Shown piece after piece: positions 1 through 4,813 of a DNA stretch of 9,604 nucleotides; positions within the stretch are counted from its first letter, which is position 1; the number at the start of each line of letters is the position of its first letter. Position numbers and translations under genes: made by a program. This DNA comes from an uncultured Coriobacteriia bacterium (GTDB lineage: Bacteria > Actinomycetota > Coriobacteriia > Coriobacteriales > QAMH01). Under the pieces are notes generated by a model, which did no database searches, had not been told where the DNA came from, and was given only the letters and a program-made list of their open reading frames with translations. The stretch covers positions 1 through 9,604 of the forward strand of contig CABSKV010000053.1 of NCBI GenBank assembly GCA_902478425.1, written 5' to 3'.

Positions 1-15
1 CCTCGGGAGTTCCCA

Positions 16-858
16 TTACAGCACCGCCTCCTCATGACGCGCGACGTGGCAGTTGATGTTGACGGCAACGGGCAGGCAGGCGATATGCGTGGGCGCCTGC
101 TCGATGTTGACGGCGAGTGCCGTCGTTGCGCCGCCAAAGCCGGCTGGTCCCGTGCCAAGCTCGTTGATGGCCGCGAGCAGATCGTCCTCGAGCTGCGCGT
201 AGAAGGGGTCGGGGTTGTGCTTGCCCATGGAGCGCAACAGCGCGCGCTTGGCGAGCGAGGCGACATGGTCGAAGTTGCCACCGATGCCCACGCCCACGAT
301 GATGGGCGGGCAGGGGTTGGGGCCGGCATGCCGCACGGCGTCTAGCACGAAGGCGCGCACGCCCTCGATGCCGTCGGCGGGCTTGAGCATCTTGAGCTGC
401 CCCATGTTCTCCGAGCCAGCGCCCTTGGGGGCGAGCGTGATCTTGAGCGCGTCGCCATCCACGACGTCGACGGTGATGAGCGCAGGCGTGTTGTCATCCG
501 TGTTCACGCGACGCAGCGGGTCGCCCACCATCGACTTGCGCAGGTAGCCTTCGGTGTAGCCGAGCGCGACGCCCGTGTTGATGGCGTTGACGAGCGAGCC
601 GCCCTCGATATGCACGTCCTGGCCGAGCTCGACGAAGACGCAGGCCGCGCCCGTGTCTTGGCATATGGGCACCATCTCGCGCTCGGCAATCGCGGCGTTC
701 TCGAGCATGCAGCCAAGCGTTGCCTTGGCGACCGGCCAGCTCTCGTCATCGCGCGCCTGGCGCAGCGCATCGAGCAGTCCATCGTTCATGACGCAATTTG
801 CGCGTATGCACAGATCACGCACCGCATCGGTAATGTCAGCTGCCTGAATCGTTCTCAT
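16..858 (-). CDS. Class I (Fe-S) fumarate hydratase / tartrate dehydratase, alpha subunit
   Basis: Alpha subunit of an oxygen-sensitive [4Fe-4S] hydro-lyase that interconverts fumarate and malate (or dehydrates tartrate) in the cytoplasm. The 280-residue product spans the whole alpha-subunit family. Three cysteines sit where the family's cluster ligands are expected: C66 in CQDTG, C183 in GPNPCPP and C270 in NINCHVARH. KGAGSEN (145-151) and GIGG (191-194) are also family motifs. I chose ATG at 858 because GAGG (872-869) lies 10 bases upstream; an in-frame GTG at 864 would add two residues but sits only about 4 bases from it. The stop is TAA at 16-18, and the remaining 15 bases run off the window where the beta subunit gene is expected on the same strand. 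Fumarase versus tartrate dehydratase cannot be settled from the alpha subunit alone; fumarase is likelier. No clear promoter is visible; the gene lies just downstream of the tRNA-Val terminator. Confidence 0.93.
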   Translation of the reverse strand: MRTIQAADITDAVRDLCIRANCVMNDGLLDALRQARDDESWPVAKATLGCMLENAAIAEREMVPICQDTGAACVFVELGQDVHIEGGSLVNAINTGVALGYTEGYLRKSMVGDPLRRVNTDDNTPALITVDVVDGDALKITLAPKGAGSENMGQLKMLKPADGIEGVRAFVLDAVRHAGPNPCPPIIVGVGIGGNFDHVASLAKRALLRSMGKHNPDPFYAQLEDDLLAAINELGTGPAGFGGATTALAVNIEQAPTHIACLPVAVNINCHVARHEEAVL

Positions 859-889
859 ATGCACATGTCCTCAATCGATAGGCCCGGCA

Positions 890-918
890 CAATGAAACGA
901 GCCGCATGGAGCGGCTCG
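890..918 (-). terminator. Intrinsic terminator of tRNA-Val
   Basis: A perfect 8-bp stem (CGAGCCGC at 898-905 with GCGGCTCG at 911-918) closes a 5-base loop. Read on the minus strand it is followed by TTTCATT, a modest U-rich tail. It lies 10 bases past the CCA end of tRNA-Val and before the fumarase alpha gene, so it probably ends tRNA transcription. Confidence 0.8.
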
Positions 919-928
919 AAGAAATCTC

Positions 929-1003
929 TGGTGGGCGATGCAGGGTTCGAACCTGCGGCCCTCTGCTTGTAAGGCAGATGCGCTCCCGCTGCGCTAATCG
1001 CCC
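929..1003 (-). tRNA. tRNA-Val (anticodon UAC)
   Basis: The minus strand folds into a complete 75-nt cloverleaf with encoded CCA. The acceptor GGGCGAT pairs with ATCGCCC, the D stem is GCGC/GCGC, the anticodon stem is TCTGC/GCAGA around loop CTTACAA (anticodon TAC), the variable loop is 5 nt (GGGCC), and the T arm is GCAGG-TTCGAAC-CCTGC. A UAC anticodon reads GUA and, by wobble, GUG valine codons. Confidence 0.97.
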
Positions 1004-1014
1004 AGTGCCTTGGC

Positions 1015-1029
1015 ATTTTAGCGTAAAAT
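1015..1029. promoter_or_regulatory. Back-to-back -10 elements between tRNA-Val and the HEAT gene
   Basis: ATTTTA-GCG-TAAAAT is an inverted repeat with perfect 6-bp arms. The left arm, read on the minus strand, is TAAAAT ending 11 bases before the mature tRNA-Val 5' end; the right arm is TAAAAT about 34 bases before the HEAT protein start. Each can serve as a -10 box for divergent transcription. Neither has a good -35 hexamer at 16-18 bases, so the assignment is tentative; the repeat could also be a protein-binding site. Confidence 0.4.
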
Positions 1030-1063
1030 CCCTCAAAGTACAGATAGGGAATGGAGGGGCGAG

Positions 1064-1777
1064 ATGCCCGCAGAGAACATCGAACTGCTCATCGAATTCA
1101 CACATGACGACGACCCGCGCGCCCGCGCAATGGCAGTCGCAGGTCTTGCCAAGCTCGCTGACGCGCGCGGCTTCGCACCCGTGCTCGTCTGCCTCTTCGA
1201 TCCGGTGGACGAGGTGCGTGCGGCAGCCGCGACGGCGCTCGGCATTTTCGGTGACGACCGCGCGTATGAGGCACTTGTCGAGTGCCTGGGCGATCCGAAC
1301 GAGCGCGTGGGCGTGAACTGCGCCTGGTCGCTCGGCCAGATTCCGACGACACGTTGCCTCGACAAGCTCATCGAGCTCGTAGGCGACACACAGCGTCCGT
1401 CTGCCATCCGCGTTGCCGCTGCGACTGCTATCGGCGAGCGCTCCGAGCTCCCAGGCTTTGACATCACGACGGATGCCGCGCTCATCGAGCGCGCCCGCGT
1501 CGCTCTGCTCGGCGCCCTTGGCGATGACGAGGACGAACTGCGGGCGGCCTGCATTTGGACGCTCGGGCACTTCCCGGCCGACAAGCAGACGACCGAGGCG
1601 TGCATCGAGGCGCTCGACGACGAGTACGAGTGGGTCGTGCGTTATGCCATCGAGGCGCTTGCGCACTTCAAGGACCTCAGCGCCCTCGACTCGCTGCTCG
1701 TCTTGTCGGAAGACGGCAATGACGAGATTCGCGACCTCGCCTGTCAGGCCGTGGACCTCCTGAGGAACGATGCTTGA
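1064..1777 (+). CDS. HEAT-repeat protein of unknown function
   Basis: A 237-residue soluble protein built almost entirely of HEAT-type helical repeats of about 31 residues, a scaffold for protein-protein contacts. Repeat units start near residues 16 (DDPRARAMAVAGL), 47 (PVDEVRAAAATAL), 78 (PNERVGVNCAWSL), 112 (PSAIRVAAATAI), 155 (DEDELRAACIWTL), 187 (EYEWVVRYAIEAL) and 218 (GNDEIRDLACQAV). The fourth carries an insertion of about 12 residues (roughly 126-138). The protein is strongly acidic; there is no signal peptide, membrane segment or attached catalytic domain. GGAGGGG at 1053-1059 gives an excellent ribosome site for ATG 1064. It stands alone between two tRNA genes, so context gives no function. 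Some HEAT proteins are lyases for bilin cofactors or adaptors, but nothing here points to that. Confidence 0.85.
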   Translation: MPAENIELLIEFTHDDDPRARAMAVAGLAKLADARGFAPVLVCLFDPVDEVRAAAATALGIFGDDRAYEALVECLGDPNERVGVNCAWSLGQIPTTRCLDKLIELVGDTQRPSAIRVAAATAIGERSELPGFDITTDAALIERARVALLGALGDDEDELRAACIWTLGHFPADKQTTEACIEALDDEYEWVVRYAIEALAHFKDLSALDSLLVLSEDGNDEIRDLACQAVDLLRNDA

Positions 1778-1801
1778 CCGTGTCGCTCGTTTTGGTAAAC
1801 T
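1774..1801 (+). promoter_or_regulatory. Promoter of tRNA-Phe
   Basis: TTGACC (1774-1779) and TAAACT (1796-1801) are separated by 16 bases, a near-consensus vegetative promoter. The expected start near 1808 leaves a leader of about 16 nt before the tRNA at 1824. The -35 box contains the HEAT gene's TGA stop (1775-1777), so the promoter begins inside the preceding gene. Confidence 0.72.
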
Positions 1802-1823
1802 AACCGCTGCTGTTAAGCGCCGT

Positions 1824-1899
1824 GGCTAGGTAGCTCAGTTGGTAGAGCAGGGGACTGAAAATCCCTGTGCCGGGGGTTCAAGTCCCTCTCTAGCCACCA
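1824..1899 (+). tRNA. tRNA-Phe (anticodon GAA)
   Basis: A complete 76-nt cloverleaf with encoded CCA. The acceptor GGCTAGG pairs with TCTAGCC, the D arm is GCTC-AGTTGGTA-GAGC, the anticodon stem GGGGA/TCCCT (one G-U pair) encloses CTGAAAA with anticodon GAA, the variable loop is GTGCC and the T arm is GGGGG-TTCAAGT-CCCTC with one G-U pair. Confidence 0.97.
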
Positions 1900-1911
1900 T
1901 CTCGAACGTAC

Positions 1912-1941
1912 GGACCGCCTTATCGGGCGGTCCTTTTGTTT
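1912..1941 (+). terminator. Intrinsic terminator of tRNA-Phe
   Basis: A perfect 8-bp GC-rich stem (GGACCGCC at 1912-1919 with GGCGGTCC at 1926-1933) closes a 6-base loop and is followed directly by TTTTGTTT. It starts 13 bases after the tRNA CCA end and is the strongest terminator in the window. Confidence 0.93.
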
Positions 1942-1969
1942 GGGGCGCTCTGCTTGCTTCTCCATTGGC

Positions 1970-1975
1970 TATAAT
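1970..1975 (+). promoter_or_regulatory. -10 box of the metal transporter / CoA ligase unit
   Basis: A perfect TATAAT sits 30 bases before the transporter ATG, just past the tRNA-Phe terminator. The predicted start near 1982 leaves a leader of about 24 nt containing GGAAGG (1991-1996). No good -35 hexamer is seen at 16-18 bases; TTGCTT (1954-1959) is too close. Confidence 0.65.
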
Positions 1976-2005
1976 GAATGAGTAGTCGATGGAAGGCGGG
2001 ATATC

Positions 2006-2881
2006 ATGGCGTATAGCGCAAACACACGCAAGGTTCTCCTGCGTATTCAGCAAAGCGAGACGACGGGAGCCGCCGCCTATCATGCGATGGCATCTTCCAT
2101 CAAAGACGAGCACAACCGCGACACGCTCGACCAAATCGCCGACGAGATCGCCAAGCAGGCCCAGGCGCTCGAAGCCTACACGGAAACCCAAGCCAAGCCC
2201 GACGAACGCAAGGTCAAGCGCTACGCGCGCATGGCGCGGCTCTTCGGCTTCACCTTCGCCGCCAAGCTCATGGACCGGCGCAAGATCAAGTTCGTCAACC
2301 ACTCCAAGAAACTGCTCGACGAGGTGCCCGAAGTCGAGAAGATGGAGGCCGACGAGCGCGATCGTGATGCCAAGCTCTTCGCCCTGCTCTCCGAGAAGCG
2401 CCTCTCGTACGTGGGCGCGATGATCCTCGGCATGAACGATGCCATCGTCGAGATCACCGGCACGCTTGCAGGCCTCACGCTCGCCATGCAGAACACGCGT
2501 CTCATCGCTCTTTCCGGCCTCATTACCGGCGTCGCCGCGACGCTCTCGATGGCCGCGAGCGAGTACCTGGCCGAGCGCAGCGACGGCAAGGGCGACGCCG
2601 CCAAGTCCGGCCTCATGACGGGCGGCGCGTACTTCATCACCGTCGTCATCTTGCTGCTGCCCTACCTCATCCTCGATGACAAGATGTACCTGTTGGCCAT
2701 GGGCATCATGCTGGTGCTGGTCGTGCTCATCCTCGCCGGCTTCAACTTCTACACCGCCGTCGCACGCGACGTCTCGTTCGGCAAGAATTTCGGGCAAATG
2801 TGCGCCATTTCGCTCGGTGTCGCCGCACTCTCCTTCGTTTTGGGATACGCTGTTCGCACGTTCCTTGGCGTCGATGTCTAA
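2006..2881 (+). CDS. VIT1/CCC1-family metal ion transporter with N-terminal ferritin-like domain
   Basis: Probable membrane exporter or compartment loader for Fe2+/Mn2+. Residues 1-130 form a helical ferritin/rubrerythrin-like domain, and residues 135-290 are the VIT1/CCC1 membrane domain with about five membrane segments (near 136-160, 165-185, 203-225, 230-253 and 268-290). The family hallmark YVGAMILGMNDAIVEITG (135-152) is followed by SMAASEYLAERSDG in the second segment. At 291 residues it matches fused family members. In related proteins the soluble domain has two ExxH motifs for a di-iron site; here the matching places read I48-A-K-Q51 and E117-R-D-R120, so the histidines seem lost and the domain may no longer bind iron in that way. 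GGAAGG at 1991-1996 supports the start. The next gene begins 19 bases downstream, so both are probably co-transcribed. The transported metal cannot be read from the sequence. Confidence 0.88.
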   Translation: MAYSANTRKVLLRIQQSETTGAAAYHAMASSIKDEHNRDTLDQIADEIAKQAQALEAYTETQAKPDERKVKRYARMARLFGFTFAAKLMDRRKIKFVNHSKKLLDEVPEVEKMEADERDRDAKLFALLSEKRLSYVGAMILGMNDAIVEITGTLAGLTLAMQNTRLIALSGLITGVAATLSMAASEYLAERSDGKGDAAKSGLMTGGAYFITVVILLLPYLILDDKMYLLAMGIMLVLVVLILAGFNFYTAVARDVSFGKNFGQMCAISLGVAALSFVLGYAVRTFLGVDV

Positions 2882-2900
2882 CTTGAAAGGTTCACGCACC

Positions 2901-4139
2901 ATGCACATGACCGAAGAGCAGTTCAATATCATCAAGGCCCAGCTCAAGAAGCTGGTTGCGATTCCCGACGGCTTCTACGCCAAGAAGTTCGCGGGCATCG
3001 ACATCGATGCGATCAAGGACCAAAGCGATTTCGAGAAGCTCCCCTTCACCGACAAGGGCGACCTGCGCGAGGCGTACCCGCTGGGAATCGCCGCCGTGCC
3101 GCCCGAGCAGATCGTGCGCATCCATAGCTCGTCGGGCACGACCGGCACGCCCGTCATCATCCCCTATACCCAGAAGGACGTCGAGGACTGGGCCATCCAG
3201 TTCGCGCGTTGCTACGAGTACGCGGGTGTGACGAGGGAGGATCGCGTCCACATCACGCCGGGTTACGGCCTGTGGACTGCCGGCATCGGCTTCCAGCTCG
3301 GTTGCGAGCTGCTCGGCGCGATGGCCATCCCGATGGGTCCGGGCAATACCGACAAGCAGCTCAAGATGATGATGGACCTCGAGAGCACGGTGCTGTGCGC
3401 GACGAGCTCGTACGCGCTGCGCCTTGCCGAGGAAATCGCCAAGCGCGGCATCGGCGACCAGGTCAAGCTGCGCAAGGGCATCATCGGCTCCGAGCGCTGG
3501 GGCGAGAAGATGCGCCGCCGCATCGCCAACGAGCTCGGCGTCGAGCTTTACGACATCTACGGCCTGACCGAGGTGTACGGCCCCGGCATCGGCATCAATT
3601 GTCAGGCCGACAGCGCCGTGCACATCTGGAGCGACTACGTGTACCTCGAGATCGTCGACCCCGACACGGGCGAACCCGTTCCCGACGGCGAGCCGGGCGA
3701 GATCGTGCTCACGACGCTGCAGAAGGAGGGCGCGCCGCTCATCCGCTTCCGCACGCACGACCTCTCGCGCATCGTGCCGGGCGATTGTGCCTGCGGCCAT
3801 AACGAGCATCCACGCATCGACATCATCACCGGTCGTACCGACGACATGGTCAAGGTGCATGGCGTCAACATGTTCCCGGCGCAGATCGAGGAGGTCATCG
3901 CCGCGGTCAAGGGCGCGAGCAGCGAGTACCAGATGATGATCGACCACCTCAACGGCAAGGACATCGCCACGCTCTTCGTCGAGGTCGAGCCTGACGCCAA
4001 CAAGTACAACATGGAAGAGATCATCGCGACGGAGTTCAAGAACCGCATTGGCTTCACGCCGCAGGTCAAGCCCGTCGACATCGAGGATCTGCCGCGCAGC
4101 GAGAAGAAGACCACGCGCATCTTCGACAACAGGTACTAG
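2901..4139 (+). CDS. Phenylacetate-CoA ligase family (aryl-acid:CoA ligase, AMP-forming)
   Basis: Adenylate-forming enzyme that activates an aryl or arylacetic acid (phenylacetate, indoleacetate or similar) to its CoA thioester with ATP. Motifs run in family order: the ATP loop SSSGTTGTP (76-84), DIYGLTEVYGPG (218-229), the cysteine-containing DCACGHNEHPR (295-305), hinge GRTDDMVKVHGVNMFP (311-326), and the C-terminal lysine region RSEKKTTRIFD (399-409) that holds the catalytic lysine. At 412 residues it is slightly shorter than the usual 430-440, mainly at the N terminus. The open frame extends upstream into the transporter gene, but ATG 2901 with GAAAGG at 2885-2890 is the natural start; a second ATG at 2907 lies too far from that site. 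It follows the metal transporter by 19 bases. No other phenylacetate-catabolism gene is nearby, so a role in salvage of fermented aromatic amino acids is possible but inferred. Confidence 0.9.
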   Translation: MHMTEEQFNIIKAQLKKLVAIPDGFYAKKFAGIDIDAIKDQSDFEKLPFTDKGDLREAYPLGIAAVPPEQIVRIHSSSGTTGTPVIIPYTQKDVEDWAIQFARCYEYAGVTREDRVHITPGYGLWTAGIGFQLGCELLGAMAIPMGPGNTDKQLKMMMDLESTVLCATSSYALRLAEEIAKRGIGDQVKLRKGIIGSERWGEKMRRRIANELGVELYDIYGLTEVYGPGIGINCQADSAVHIWSDYVYLEIVDPDTGEPVPDGEPGEIVLTTLQKEGAPLIRFRTHDLSRIVPGDCACGHNEHPRIDIITGRTDDMVKVHGVNMFPAQIEEVIAAVKGASSEYQMMIDHLNGKDIATLFVEVEPDANKYNMEEIIATEFKNRIGFTPQVKPVDIEDLPRSEKKTTRIFDNRY

Positions 4140-4144
4140 GCGCC

Positions 4145-4735
4145 CTATTTCTCGGCGGAGATGACGCGGGTGGGTGTCACGATGTAGTCGACGCGACAGT
4201 CGGTCGACTCGTGCGCCACCTCGTCGACGACTTGCTCGTCAAACGCGATGCCGATGGTCATGCTGTCATCACGCAGATAGGGAAGGAAGCGGTCGTAGAA
4301 GCCGCGGCCCTGCCCCATGCGGTTGCCGTGCTTGTCGAAGGCGATACCGGGCACGAGCATGAGGTCGATGTCTTCGGGTGCCACGATGCGCTTCGAGTCG
4401 ATGTCGGTCACGATGCGCAGGGGATCTTCGAGCACGCTCAGGTCATCGTTTGCGTCAAAGGCCGCGAAGACCATGTTCGCCTCCGAGCGCACGATGGGAA
4501 AGACGATGGTCGGGCGTTGGTCGAAGAGGAACATCTTCTGGATATCCGAGACGAAACGCGCTTCTGAGCCGGTGGGATAGTAGACGGCGACGCACTTCGC
4601 ATGCTTGAGGGCGGGAAGGTTCAAGAGCCTGTCTTCCAAAGCCGTCTCGTACGTTTTGCGAACATCAGCTGCGATCGAACCGCGTTTGGCGCGCATGCTT
4701 TCGCGTTGCGCTGCCTTTTCTTCTGCAGTATTCAT
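4145..4735 (-). CDS. 5-formyltetrahydrofolate cyclo-ligase (methenyl-THF synthetase)
   Basis: Converts 5-formyl-tetrahydrofolate to 5,10-methenyl-tetrahydrofolate using ATP in the cytoplasm, returning the stored folate to one-carbon metabolism. The 196-residue length is typical. An N-terminal basic helix (KAAQRESMRAKR, 8-18) is the usual start of the family; YYPTGSEARF (52-61) matches the substrate-side strand; the diagnostic block is PGIAFDKHGNRMGQGRGFYD (129-148), containing the Mg-ATP loop; and IGIAFDEQVV (161-170) follows. The same frame stays open far upstream, antisense to aspartate kinase, but homology begins at MNTAEEKAAQ, so ATG 4735 is the start. No Shine-Dalgarno sequence precedes it; instead a TACTAT box ends 7 bases before ATG, which fits a leaderless mRNA. 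Its TAG stop lies 5 bases from that of the convergent CoA ligase. Confidence 0.93.
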   Translation of the reverse strand: MNTAEEKAAQRESMRAKRGSIAADVRKTYETALEDRLLNLPALKHAKCVAVYYPTGSEARFVSDIQKMFLFDQRPTIVFPIVRSEANMVFAAFDANDDLSVLEDPLRIVTDIDSKRIVAPEDIDLMLVPGIAFDKHGNRMGQGRGFYDRFLPYLRDDSMTIGIAFDEQVVDEVAHESTDCRVDYIVTPTRVISAEK

Positions 4736-4742
4736 GGCGGAT

Positions 4743-4771
4743 ATAGTACCAAAAGTGTGCGGAAGTGCGAA
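4743..4771 (-). promoter_or_regulatory. Probable leaderless promoter of the cyclo-ligase gene
   Basis: On the minus strand TACTAT (4748-4743) is preceded after 17 bases by TTCGCA (4771-4766) and followed after exactly 7 bases by the ATG at 4735. Transcription would begin at or next to the A of ATG, consistent with the missing Shine-Dalgarno sequence. Confidence 0.55.
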
Positions 4772-4772
4772 A

Positions 4773-4782
4773 TCGGGCCCGA
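4773..4782. repeat. 10-bp perfect palindrome in the divergent intergenic region
   Basis: TCGGGCCCGA is perfectly self-complementary. It is centred about 36 bases before the aspartate kinase start and about 42 bases before the cyclo-ligase start, near the -35 zones of both presumed promoters. It could be an operator half-site pair, or chance in GC-rich DNA. Confidence 0.4.
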
Positions 4783-4800
4783 GATGCAGGTATTTTTTGC

Positions 4801-4806
4801 TAGTAT
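4801..4806 (+). promoter_or_regulatory. Probable leaderless -10 box of the aspartate kinase gene
   Basis: TAGTAT ends 7 bases before the ATG at 4814, and no Shine-Dalgarno sequence lies in between (the 7 bases are TCCGGGC). This spacing predicts transcription from the first base of the start codon. No clear -35 hexamer is seen; the expected place overlaps the palindrome at 4773-4782. Confidence 0.5.
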
Positions 4807-4813
4807 TCCGGGC

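Noticed and set aside
5..14. Inverted repeat GGGAGTTCCC at the left edge
   Set aside because: Only a 4-bp stem with a 2-base centre; it cannot form a hairpin and is probably part of the short gap before the fumarase beta subunit.
929..1003. tRNA genes as integration sites of a mobile element
   Set aside because: Neither tRNA gene has a repeated 3' fragment elsewhere in the window, and no integrase or foreign-looking gene lies nearby.
2676..2900. N-terminal extension of the CoA ligase frame into the transporter gene
   Set aside because: The extension overlaps the transporter's conserved last membrane segments, is Ser/Arg-rich shadow sequence, and the ligase family starts near ATG 2901, which has a ribosome site.
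1835..2947. Minus-strand open frame of 370 codons opposite the metal transporter
   Set aside because: It runs antisense through the transporter and through tRNA-Phe with its terminator; its composition is that of a shadow frame, with no recognisable domain.
2892..3947. Minus-strand open frame of 351 codons opposite the CoA ligase
   Set aside because: It is antisense to a clearly conserved enzyme, with a His/Asp/Val-rich composition and no motif.
4736..4813. Possible lysine riboswitch or attenuator before aspartate kinase
   Set aside because: Only 78 bases separate the two divergent starts, with a -10-like box 7 bases before the ATG. A lysine riboswitch needs well over 150 bases.
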